7,517 nt of DNA from DATAAM01 sp036260075 (lineage in GTDB: Bacteria > Actinomycetota > Acidimicrobiia > Acidimicrobiales > JAHWLA01). Position numbers and translations under genes: made by a program. The stretch lies in the NCBI GenBank assembly GCA_036260075.1, contig DATAAM010000064.1:1-7517 (forward strand), in the 5' to 3' direction. Shown here piece by piece: positions 1-6,541 of the stretch (its first letter is position 1; the number at the start of each line of letters is the position of its first letter). The notes beneath the pieces were generated by a model that had not been told where the DNA came from, ran no database searches, and was given only the letters and a program-made list of their open reading frames with translations.

Positions 1-1611
1 GTGGAGGAGCGAATCGCCCGCTCTGGAAGCGACGTCGAGGAGCTGCTGAGGGTCGCCGCGGTGGCTGGTGCCAGCTTCGACCTCGAATTCGTCGCTGATC
101 TGGCCGACATCGGCATCGGCGACGCGGTCCGCCGAGCGCAGCTCGCGCTCCGAGCCGGCCTCCTGGAGGCTGCCGGCGACCGGTTCCAGTTCGCCGGCAG
201 CCTCATCCGGGAGGCTCTCTACGAGACGACGCCTGCCCCCATACGTACGACCCATCACCGTCGGGCGGCGGCCAGGCTGGGCGACCGTCCGGAGGCGGCG
301 GCCGTCCACCATGCCGCCACGGGCGACTGGTCGCGGGCCCACGCGGCCTGGTCGGCGGCCGCCGAGCAGGCCATTCGCGCCTTCGCTCTACGGGACGCAG
401 AGCGGCTCCTGTCCGAGGCGGTGACGAGCGCAGAACGGACCGAGGACGCCACCGCGCTGGCCCGGTCCCGTATCCGGCGCGGCCAACTCCGGGAGGAGCT
501 GGCCGACTACGTAGGCGCACAGGACGACCACACGGCGGCGCTGGAGATCGCGCGGCGACTCGGGGACGAGGCGTTGGAGGCTCAGGCCCTCGAGCGGCTC
601 GGGTGGACGGCTTATTACGGACGGGACTCGGCCGTCGCTACCGAGCTGGCCGGCCGTGCCGCGGAGCTGGCGGAGTCGGCCGCGGCCGCTCCGGCGGCAT
701 TACCCAGCGCGCTCGTCCTCGTCGGTCGGATCCGGCACTGGGCCGGCGACATCGAGGGCGCTAGCGCGGCCTACGCCGAGGCGCTGTCCCGAACGCCCGA
801 TCCGGCCACAACAGCCTCGGCGCTGAGTTGCCTGGGAGCCCTGCTCGAGCATGGCGACCGGTTTAACGAGGCTCGTCGCACGCTGGATCAGGCTGCGGCG
901 GAATCGGCTCGCACAGGCGCGTTCCGACCCCTGCTGCGAACTCTCTTCTTCACCGGACTGGCGCGAGGAAACCTCGGCGACTTCGGGGGGGCGCTACGTG
1001 CTCTCGAGCGCAAGCGCCGTCTCCTGGAGGAGTACGACGTCCACTTCTACCGGGCACGCACCGACACCTTGTTGTCCTGGGTGTGGCGGGAGGTGGGTGA
1101 TCTGGGACGGGCGCGCGACCTGGCGGAGCAGGCCGTGGCGGAGGCGCGGGAGGTGAAGGCCGGCTCCTTGCAGGTCGAGCAGGAGATGCACGGCCTTCTC
1201 GGCGCCGCCGAATGCGCCCTCCTGGCCGGCGACGAGGATCGCGCAGCGGCGTTGATCGAGGAGGCTCGACCCCTGCTGTCGACGTGGCTGCCATTCAAGT
1301 GGCGGGCAGAGCTGCGCTTCCGCGAGATGAGCTGCCGGCTCGTTCCCGACGACGCCGAGGAACTCCTCGAGCTCTCACAGCAGCGGCGCTCCCGCAAGTA
1401 CGAGGCCTTGGCACTGGGACACCTCGGCCGACACGAGGACGCCGCAGCGGCCGCCAGCGCCACGGGCTCTGACCTGCTCGTCGCCGAGGTGGCCCCGCGC
1501 CTGCAGGCCCAGGCCGCCTTCGACCGGCTCGCCGCCGCGCTTCCGACCGAACTGCGCGAGGGATTCGTCACTCGCGGTCGCCTCGCCGGCGTCCTGGCGG
1601 TCCGGGCCTAG
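1..1611 (+). CDS. TPR-rich signalling ATPase, C-terminal part (SARP/cyclase/STAND-type), 5' truncated
   Basis: The frame is open from the left edge; 536 residues are visible. The GTG at position 1 is probably not the true start, because the protein begins inside a domain. Residues 10-92 resemble the helical/winged-helix segment that follows the AAA/NACHT-like ATPase of large actinobacterial regulators and cyclase-type proteins: an LLRVAAVAGASF stretch, then RFQFAGSLIREALYE and an HHRRAAARL helix. Residues about 105-425 are Ala/Leu-rich helix pairs read as roughly seven to nine degenerate TPRs, for example near 153-187, 190-226, 236-266, 270-303, 310-344, 350-386 and 393-425. The end (ALPTELREGFVTRGRLAGVLA, 514-533) looks like a natural C-terminus in this class, and no LuxR-type HTH follows. 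Any DNA-binding, cyclase or kinase domain would therefore lie upstream, outside the window. The family type is fairly clear; the actual output is unknown. It is convergent with the next gene, sharing CTAG at the stops. Confidence 0.75.
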   Translation: MEERIARSGSDVEELLRVAAVAGASFDLEFVADLADIGIGDAVRRAQLALRAGLLEAAGDRFQFAGSLIREALYETTPAPIRTTHHRRAAARLGDRPEAAAVHHAATGDWSRAHAAWSAAAEQAIRAFALRDAERLLSEAVTSAERTEDATALARSRIRRGQLREELADYVGAQDDHTAALEIARRLGDEALEAQALERLGWTAYYGRDSAVATELAGRAAELAESAAAAPAALPSALVLVGRIRHWAGDIEGASAAYAEALSRTPDPATTASALSCLGALLEHGDRFNEARRTLDQAAAESARTGAFRPLLRTLFFTGLARGNLGDFGGALRALERKRRLLEEYDVHFYRARTDTLLSWVWREVGDLGRARDLAEQAVAEAREVKAGSLQVEQEMHGLLGAAECALLAGDEDRAAALIEEARPLLSTWLPFKWRAELRFREMSCRLVPDDAEELLELSQQRRSRKYEALALGHLGRHEDAAAAASATGSDLLVAEVAPRLQAQAAFDRLAAALPTELREGFVTRGRLAGVLAVRA

Positions 1612-2333
1612 GTATCGCCTCGCTGGTCAGCGCTCACCCGGGATTGCCCCCAGGCGCAGAGGGCTACTGCGGCAACGGGCAGCACTATCGCCCAGAACCG
1701 GACGACGGCGGTCATTAGACCGCCAAGCGCAGCGCCGATCGCAAAGGCCAACACCACTCGCCCGAACGCCTTGATGCGGCGGACGACGACTGCGCGCTCC
1801 GCACTCGGCTGCGTTCCGAAGAGCACCTGCGCGCTGTCCATTCCTAGCAGCGTCAGGGTGCCGGTCACCATGGTCGTCGGGAAGACATACCCCCCCAGTC
1901 GGGTCAGAACGCTCTGCACGCCCATTGCACACACGCCCGCCGCTCCCACGATCGCCTGCGTCACCAGGGTCGACGCATCCCGGTCGGGAACCAAGGCCAC
2001 CCCGAGGGCCAGGAACAGGCCCAGGAGTGCCGCCTCCACCGCGAGGATGACGGGGAGAACTGAGGATGGGTTCCGCCGCCCGATTCGTTGTGCCGCTGCG
2101 GCGGCGGCGATCACGGCAGCCAGGAAGAGCGGCACCATCATCAGGAGGGGGATGGCGCTCCTCCCAGGATGGGCGGCTGCGATCGGAAGGTTGCCCGTCA
2201 CGTGGTTCGGAAACAGCCCTCGCAGCATGATGTATCCGACCGTGTCGACATAGCCACCCACCAGGCCGAGCGTGACGGCTCGGGTGGCATCCCAGCGACC
2301 GATCAGGCGGGACGACGAGAGAAGGGCGATCAT
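1608..2333 (-). CDS. DUF1275 / YoaK-like integral membrane protein
   Basis: A 241-residue hydrophobic protein starting at MIALLSSSRL. The family hallmark is visible at 25-48: GGYVDTVGY, then a GLFPNHVTGN element. A related element, FPTTMVTGTLTLLG, follows at 151-164, giving the two-fold internal pattern known in DUF1275. About six membrane segments are likely, near 18-38, 60-81, 92-114, 121-145, 190-210 and 213-229. The length matches the family, which usually runs about 210-250 residues. Its biochemical function is not established. The ATG overlaps the TGA of the upstream DUF983 gene as ATGA at 2330-2333. There is no clear Shine-Dalgarno upstream, so translation probably depends on coupling. 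The same frame stays open upstream to 2717, but that stretch is Arg/His/Pro-rich, overlaps the DUF983 gene and shows no family similarity, so I excluded it. The stop codon (TAG, 1610-1608) overlaps the stop of the opposing gene. Confidence 0.88.
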   Translation of the reverse strand: MIALLSSSRLIGRWDATRAVTLGLVGGYVDTVGYIMLRGLFPNHVTGNLPIAAAHPGRSAIPLLMMVPLFLAAVIAAAAAAQRIGRRNPSSVLPVILAVEAALLGLFLALGVALVPDRDASTLVTQAIVGAAGVCAMGVQSVLTRLGGYVFPTTMVTGTLTLLGMDSAQVLFGTQPSAERAVVVRRIKAFGRVVLAFAIGAALGGLMTAVVRFWAIVLPVAAVALCAWGQSRVSADQRGDT

Positions 2334-2797
2334 CTGGGGGTATCTTCGGCGGCGCGGTGAATGGCGCGCCCCAGGCGCACGTCGCTCGGCTCGGCTTCGT
2401 CGATGGGGCGAAGGGTCAGCTCGATGGCCACCCAGAGCGTCTTGGAGAATGGATAGAAGAAGAGAGGAGCTAGCACCGCCCCAATGAGGCCGCCGACGAT
2501 GACCGGCACCAGGCTCGCATCGGGGTCGGCGTTCAGCATGATGATGGTGGGAATGACGGCAAGGATCATCACCAGGCCCTGCGCGATCACCAGGTTCATC
2601 ACATAGGCGCCGAGAAAGAACCCTTCTTCTCGCGCGAACTGGTAGCCGCACCCTGGGCAGCGGTCGGCCATCCGGAACCAGCCGGAGAACAGCCGGCCCG
2701 TGCCGCAGGCGGGGCATCGCTTCATCGCACCACGGAGGAGCATGCGACCCGGCGGAGGGGTAGCAATCCCCCGTTCGTGGCGCACTGTCGTTGACAT
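2330..2797 (-). CDS. DUF983 zinc-ribbon membrane protein
   Basis: A 155-residue protein beginning MSTTVRHERG. Two CxxC pairs, CPAC (28-31) and CPGC (47-50), are separated by GRLFSGWFRMADR and form a rubredoxin-like zinc ribbon. The sequence continues directly into two membrane segments, about 60-88 and 97-117, followed by a charged C-terminus. This zinc ribbon plus two-helix layout is typical of DUF983 proteins, whose function is unknown. The start is chosen because AAGGAG lies six bases upstream of the ATG. The frame continues upstream (other ATGs lie in the 5' region), but that part is unlike the family and overlaps the upstream ATPase gene. The TGA stop overlaps the ATG of the DUF1275 gene by four bases, so the two are almost certainly cotranslated. 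The pair is separated from the ABC operon by 155 noncoding bases and may have its own promoter. Confidence 0.88.
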   Translation of the reverse strand: MSTTVRHERGIATPPPGRMLLRGAMKRCPACGTGRLFSGWFRMADRCPGCGYQFAREEGFFLGAYVMNLVIAQGLVMILAVIPTIIMLNADPDASLVPVIVGGLIGAVLAPLFFYPFSKTLWVAIELTLRPIDEAEPSDVRLGRAIHRAAEDTPR

Positions 2798-2803
2798 ATC
2801 GAT

Positions 2804-2809
2804 CTCCTT
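2804..2809 (-). promoter_or_regulatory. Strong ribosome binding site of the DUF983 gene
   Basis: On the minus strand this reads AAGGAG, six bases before the ATG at 2797-2795. It is the best Shine-Dalgarno match among the starts examined here and fixes the DUF983 start against the longer open frame. Confidence 0.75.
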
Positions 2810-2919
2810 GGTTTCACTGGTGTATCTCATCGTGCGGGGTCCCATTGCAGGGAGATTGCGTGCTGGCCGCGCCCCGTCCGGCAAGTGGCTCGTACTCAGC
2901 CCCTCTAGAGGCCCCCCTG

Positions 2920-2932
2920 CCGCGAGGCGCGG
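2920..2932 (-). terminator. Possible weak stem-loop after the ABC operon
   Basis: On the minus strand, CCGCG and CGCGG flank a CCT loop, about 20 bases past the ATPase stop codon. The stem is only five GC pairs and no U-run follows, so this is at best an attenuating hairpin. In such a GC-rich genome it could easily be chance. Confidence 0.2.
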
Positions 2933-2952
2933 GCATCCGGTGTAGGCGGACT

Positions 2953-3753
2953 TCACTCGGCCACTTCCAACCGCCCCACTTCGGCTGCGGCATGGAGAAG
3001 CATCTTGGTATATGGGTGCTTCGGCGAGTGGAAGACCTCGGCCGTGCGACCACACTCCACGAGACGCCCATGCTGCATGACGGCGACCTGCTCCCCAACC
3101 GCGCCGGCCATGTCGAGATCGTGGGTGATGACCAAGAAGGCGATCCCGTGGTGGTCGCGAAGATCCCGGATTAGCTGGACGATGCTGCCGCGCAGCGTGG
3201 CATCCACCATCGACGTCGGCTCGTCCGCCACCACCAGCCGGGGCCGCCCGACGAGGGCACGTGCCAGGACCACGCGCTGGCGTTGGCCGCCCGACAGCTG
3301 GTGGGGATAGCGGCCGAGGAAGCTCGAAGCCGGCGTGAGCCCGACCTCCTCGAGGGCTTCGCCGACGATGGAGGACCGGGCGTTCCCGGTACCGGCGATT
3401 TCCAACGGTTCCGCAATCGCTGAGCACACCCGCATGCCGGGATGCAGTGACTGGTAGGGGTCCTGTAGCACCAGGTGCATGCGCCGGCGGAGATGACGCA
3501 GTGGACGTTCAGCCATCCGGGCGTACTCGACCCCGTCGAAGACCAGCTCGCCGGCGTCGAGACGCTCCAGGCCCACGACGGCACGGCCCAGCGTGGACTT
3601 GCCCGATCCGCTCTCTCCGACCAGGGCGACGATCTCGCCATCGCCCACCGCCAACGACACGTCGTCGAGGGCGGCCACCCGCCGCTTGCGCGTGCCGGTC
3701 CCGGTGCGGAACGTCTTGCACGCGCCCCGGATCTGAAGGATGGCCTCGCTCAT
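2953..3753 (-). CDS. DppF/NikE-like ABC transporter ATP-binding protein
   Basis: A 266-residue nucleotide-binding subunit of the peptide/opine/nickel uptake class. All core motifs are present: Walker A GESGSGKST (46-54), Q-loop QDPYQSLHP (97-105), signature LSGGQRQRV (153-161), Walker B LVVADE (173-178) and H-loop His211. The QDPYQSLHP and LSGGQRQR forms are typical of the DppF/OppF/NikE side. The sequence after Walker B reads PTSMVDATLR, whereas many homologues have PTSALDVSVQ. A short HSPKHPYTK element (242-250) is kept, but the protein stops 16 residues later, so it lacks the longer C-terminal extension of DppF and is close to NikE in length. It should pair in the cytoplasm with the ATPase half of the neighbouring fusion protein to power import. 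The start overlaps the fusion gene's stop as ATGA (3750-3753), with GGGAG seven bases upstream. The substrate cannot be read from sequence. Confidence 0.92.
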   Translation of the reverse strand: MSEAILQIRGACKTFRTGTGTRKRRVAALDDVSLAVGDGEIVALVGESGSGKSTLGRAVVGLERLDAGELVFDGVEYARMAERPLRHLRRRMHLVLQDPYQSLHPGMRVCSAIAEPLEIAGTGNARSSIVGEALEEVGLTPASSFLGRYPHQLSGGQRQRVVLARALVGRPRLVVADEPTSMVDATLRGSIVQLIRDLRDHHGIAFLVITHDLDMAGAVGEQVAVMQHGRLVECGRTAEVFHSPKHPYTKMLLHAAAEVGRLEVAE

Positions 3754-5462
3754 GCTCGGACTCCCAGCGGCGATAGGCGGGTGTTAAGCAGGCGGCGGCT
3801 GTACTCCTCCGCCGGCGCAGCGGCGATCTTCGATGCCGGGCCGCGCTCGACGAGGCAGCCGTCCTGGAGGATCACCAGCTCGTCGGCCACCCGGAGGACC
3901 ATCTGCACGTCGTGAGTGATGATCAGCACGGTGAGCCCGAGGCGGTCCTTGAGGTCCTGCACGAGCCGGAGGATGGAGGCCTGGGTGACCAGGTCGAGCC
4001 CGGTCGTGGGCTCATCGGCGATGAGCAGATCGGGTGAGTTGGCCAGAGCCATGGCGATGATCACCCGCTGGCGCATGCCGCCCGAGAGCTCATGCGGGTA
4101 GGCCTGATGGGCCGATGCAGGCAGGCCGACGTCGATCAGCAGCTCGGTGGCTCGTCCCCGCGCCTTGTCGGTCGACATCGTCAGCTCCGCGGCCTCGGTG
4201 ACCTGGGAATGGATGGTGTAGGCCGGATTCAGTGCGTTCATGGCCGCCTGGGTGACGAGGCCGATCCGTCGGCCCCGCACCCGGGCTCCGGCGGCCGCGG
4301 TCAGGAGCTTGCGGCCCTCGAACGTCGCGTCGCCCTTGACCACCGGATCGCCCGGCAGCAGCCCCAGCAGCGCCATCACGATGGTGCTCTTGCCCGAGCC
4401 GGACTCACCGACGAGGGCGCTGATCCGGCCTCGGGGCACCTCGAAGCTCACGCCCTTCACCGCCGGTGGTGTGCCCTTCTGGTAGGACACCACCAGGTCG
4501 CACACCTCGAGGATGGGGCCTTCGCCGGATCCTTGGGTCGCAACGGTGGCGGCCACCGGAGCGGCCTTGGCCGGCCGGCGCCGACGTCCGGTCAGGAAGC
4601 GGAGGCGCCCCGACGTGCTGGCCAGGCGGGGGTCGGCCCACTCCTCACAGGCGTAGCCGGTGAAGGCGAAGCCCAGCACGACCACTGTCAGGGCCAGGCC
4701 GGGGGGCAGCATCCACCACTTCCAGGCCCCGGTCAGCAGGGCGTTGTTGGAGCTGGCGTTGGAGAGCATGATCCCCCAGCTGGCCTGGTTGGGGTCACCC
4801 AGGCCCAGGAAGGCCAGGGCCGCCTCCGAGATCACCGCGGCATTGGCCACCCGCACGAACTGGGCCGAGGCCAGAGGCGTGAGGCGCCTCAGGATGTGTC
4901 GGGAGACGATGCGCGTCCCCGTCGCGCCCATGGCCCGGGCGGCCTGGACGTGCTGGAACTCCCGCAACCTGAGCACCTGGGCCCACAGCACCCGGGCGGG
5001 ACGGGCCCAGGAAACCGCGGCGATCACCACCGCGGTTGTGACCAGGCCTCGGCCGAAGAAGGCGGCGAGCACGAGGACCAACGGGAGGAACGGGAAGGCC
5101 AGGGTGACGTCGGTCAGGCGCATGAGCACCGCCTCCGCCCATCCCCGCTTCCATCCGGCTACCACCGCCACGAGCAGCCCGATGACCAGGGCCAGCGCCG
5201 CCGCCCCCACGCCGATGGCCAGGGAGATGCGGGCCCCGTAGACCAGCTGGGCGAAGATGTCGACACCCAGGTCGTCGGTGCCAAGCGGATGGCCCAGGCC
5301 GGAGCGCCGCAGGGGAAGGCCACTGGGACGGGTCGGCGAATGACGGGCGACGAGTGGCGCAAACAGCGCCGCCAGTGCCGGCAGGGCCAGCAACACCAGG
5401 CCCACCCGGCCCAGGGTCTTTCCGGGACTGCGCTTCAGTGCGGCCGCCTGCGTGGAACTCAT
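3750..5462 (-). CDS. Fused ABC permease-ATPase (DppC/NikC-like permease + DppD/NikD-like NBD)
   Basis: A 570-residue protein. Residues about 1-280 are a complete DppC-type permease: first membrane helix near 18-40, the GHPLGTDDLGVDIFAQLVYG periplasmic segment (57-76), a multi-helix core at 78-272, an EAA-type coupling loop around ARAMGATGTRIVSRHILRR (175-193), and a terminal DPRL (277-280) where free-standing DppC proteins usually end. A basic, Ala-rich linker (about 285-314) leads into an ATPase domain at about 316-570. Its motifs are Walker A GESGSGKST (352-360), Q-loop Gln405, signature LSGGMRQRV (459-467), Walker B LLIADE (479-484) and H-loop His517. LSGGM is typical of the DppD/NikD side. 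No stop or frameshift interrupts the junction. The start ATG overlaps the upstream permease's stop as ATGA (5459-5462), with GGGAAGG a suitable distance upstream. Permease/ATP-binding fusions of this family are known in actinobacteria. The substrate is unknown. Confidence 0.93.
   Translation of the reverse strand: MSSTQAAALKRSPGKTLGRVGLVLLALPALAALFAPLVARHSPTRPSGLPLRRSGLGHPLGTDDLGVDIFAQLVYGARISLAIGVGAAALALVIGLLVAVVAGWKRGWAEAVLMRLTDVTLAFPFLPLVLVLAAFFGRGLVTTAVVIAAVSWARPARVLWAQVLRLREFQHVQAARAMGATGTRIVSRHILRRLTPLASAQFVRVANAAVISEAALAFLGLGDPNQASWGIMLSNASSNNALLTGAWKWWMLPPGLALTVVVLGFAFTGYACEEWADPRLASTSGRLRFLTGRRRRPAKAAPVAATVATQGSGEGPILEVCDLVVSYQKGTPPAVKGVSFEVPRGRISALVGESGSGKSTIVMALLGLLPGDPVVKGDATFEGRKLLTAAAGARVRGRRIGLVTQAAMNALNPAYTIHSQVTEAAELTMSTDKARGRATELLIDVGLPASAHQAYPHELSGGMRQRVIIAMALANSPDLLIADEPTTGLDLVTQASILRLVQDLKDRLGLTVLIITHDVQMVLRVADELVILQDGCLVERGPASKIAAAPAEEYSRRLLNTRLSPLGVRA
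3761..3765 (-). promoter_or_regulatory. Ribosome binding site of the DppF/NikE-like gene
   Basis: On the minus strand this reads GGGAG, seven bases before the ATG at 3753-3751. It lies inside the 3' end of the fusion gene. It supports this start and suggests that ribosomes can load independently as well as by coupling through ATGA. Confidence 0.55.
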
Positions 5463-6541
5463 CCCCCCACCTTCCCGGGACGTCGGACCCGCGGGTCCAG
5501 GAACGGATACACCAGCTCGGCCACCAGATTGGCGGCGATGACGCCGAAGGCGATGAGCAGGAAGCACCCCTGCAACACGGGGTAGTCCCGGCTCAGGACG
5601 CTCTCGTAGATGAGGCGACCGAGGCCGGGATAGGAGAACACCGTCTCCACCGGGGCGGCGCCGCCGAACAGCGCACCCACGTTGAGCATGGCCACCGTCC
5701 ACACCGGCACCAGGGCGTTGCGGCGGGCGTGGCGCCGGACGCCCGAGGGGTCGAGGCCCTTGGCTGCGGCCATGGTCACGTAGTCCTCGCCCAGCTCCGA
5801 CACCGCCGAGGACCGGGCCACGAGGTAGGCGGATCCGAGACCGGCGAGTGTCAGAGCGGCGATGGGCAGGACGGCCCGCCTGGCAACCTCGAAGGCGAAG
5901 GCCAGCCCCTGGGCCTCGCTTCCGGGCAGCGCCCCGAACACCGGTAGCAGTTTGAGCTGCACGGAGAACAGGAGCACCAGGAGCAGCGCCACGAAGAAGG
6001 GTGGAAACGAGTCGGCGACCATGACGCCCGTGAGGGTGCGGATGTCGGAGCGGGTGCCTCGTCGCCACGCGGATCGGAAGCCCAACGCCGCGCCGATCAG
6101 AGTCGACAGCACCACCGAGGCGCCCACCAGGAGGAGCGTCCAGGGCAGCCGCTCGGCCAACAGGCTCGTGACCGGCCGGCCGTGTCGGGTGGAGATGCCG
6201 AGATCGCCGCGGGCCAGGCCACTCAGGTACCGACCGAACTGCTCCCACTCCGAGCCGTTTAGCCCGTAGCTGGCGGCAAGGCGCTCCCGCTGCTCTGGGG
6301 AGATGGCGGAGGCCTGCTCGGCGGGGATGAGGAAGTCGATCGGATCGCCGGGGGCCAAGCGGGGTAGCGCGAAGTTGAGGATGATGGCCACGCCGAGCAC
6401 GAGTCCGGCCAGAGGAAGGGCTCGGAGCAGTTGGCGGCCGACCGGCACCAGCCCACTCCACTGGTTGTCGGTCTGGACGCCGAAGACCTCGGGTGGCTCA
6501 GGTCCGGGCCCCACCACCGGGGATGCCTCGATGTCAGCCAT
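5459..6541 (-). CDS. DppB/NikB-like ABC transporter permease
   Basis: A 360-residue inner-membrane subunit. Family marks include TM1 near 42-60 followed by LPRLAPGDPIDFL, the periplasmic YGLNGSEWEQFGRYLSGLARGDLG region (92-115) and the EAA-type coupling loop EDYVTMAAAKGLDPSGVRRHARRNALVP (252-279). FSYPGLGRLIYESVLSRDYP (302-321) and a terminal FLDPRVRR (347-354) complete the set. It pairs with the permease half of the fusion protein to form the transmembrane channel. About 38 residues precede TM1, Pro/Gly/Glu-rich and unlike the short N-termini usual in DppB. I chose the ATG at 6541 because it overlaps the CDF stop (ATGGCTGA, 6541-6534), as the other junctions do, and GGAG lies about ten bases upstream. 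A GTG at 6448 with GGAG seven bases upstream would give a more typical 329-residue protein, and an ATG at 6586 would give 375. The start is therefore less certain than the identity. Confidence 0.9.
   Translation of the reverse strand: MADIEASPVVGPGPEPPEVFGVQTDNQWSGLVPVGRQLLRALPLAGLVLGVAIILNFALPRLAPGDPIDFLIPAEQASAISPEQRERLAASYGLNGSEWEQFGRYLSGLARGDLGISTRHGRPVTSLLAERLPWTLLLVGASVVLSTLIGAALGFRSAWRRGTRSDIRTLTGVMVADSFPPFFVALLLVLLFSVQLKLLPVFGALPGSEAQGLAFAFEVARRAVLPIAALTLAGLGSAYLVARSSAVSELGEDYVTMAAAKGLDPSGVRRHARRNALVPVWTVAMLNVGALFGGAAPVETVFSYPGLGRLIYESVLSRDYPVLQGCFLLIAFGVIAANLVAELVYPFLDPRVRRPGKVGG
5470..5476 (-). promoter_or_regulatory. Ribosome binding site of the fused permease-ATPase gene
   Basis: On the minus strand this reads GGGAAGG, seven bases before the ATG at 5462-5460. 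It supports starting the fusion at MSSTQ rather than at any of the upstream in-frame codons that stay open to 6461. Confidence 0.5.

Larger units (their letters stand above)
2798..2952 (-). other. Intergenic gap between the ABC operon and the DUF983-DUF1275 pair
   Basis: These 155 bases are the only real noncoding gap in the window. The gap holds the DUF983 ribosome binding site, a perfect 10-base palindrome (CCTCTAGAGG, 2902-2911) and a small GC-only stem near 2920-2932. I could not identify a convincing -35/-10 pair. Weak TTGCCG-like and GATACA-like hexamers exist, but their match and spacing are poor. A promoter for the two downstream genes would have to lie here or within the ATPase gene; otherwise they are read through from the ABC operon. 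Confidence 0.55.

Noticed and set aside
1..3. GTG at position 1 as the true start of the TPR protein
   Set aside because: The protein begins inside a domain and no upstream sequence is visible to show a ribosome binding site. It is more likely a coincidental in-frame valine.
2334..2717. Upstream in-frame extension of the DUF1275 gene
   Set aside because: It is an out-of-frame reading of the DUF983 gene, rich in Arg and His. The internal ATG at 2333 fits the ATGA overlap and the family N-terminus.
2798..3427. Upstream in-frame extension of the DUF983 gene
   Set aside because: It overlaps the ATPase gene, lacks similarity to the family and ignores the strong AAGGAG located just before 2797.
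3447..3915. Plus-strand open frames of 109 and 146 codons opposite the ATPase genes
   Set aside because: They have no domain, signal peptide or ribosome binding site of note, and they lie antisense to conserved Walker and signature motifs.
4092..5585. Long plus-strand open frame of 497 codons opposite the fused permease-ATPase
   Set aside because: The translation is Gly/His/Gln/Arg-rich low-complexity sequence with no family marks. The opposite strand encodes a complete, motif-rich transporter. It is a GC-driven antisense shadow.
5463..6461. Upstream in-frame extension of the fused gene (333 further codons)
   Set aside because: The sequence is Arg/Pro-rich and overlaps the DppB-like permease in another frame. 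The start at 5462 has a ribosome binding site, an ATGA overlap and a normal DppC N-terminus.
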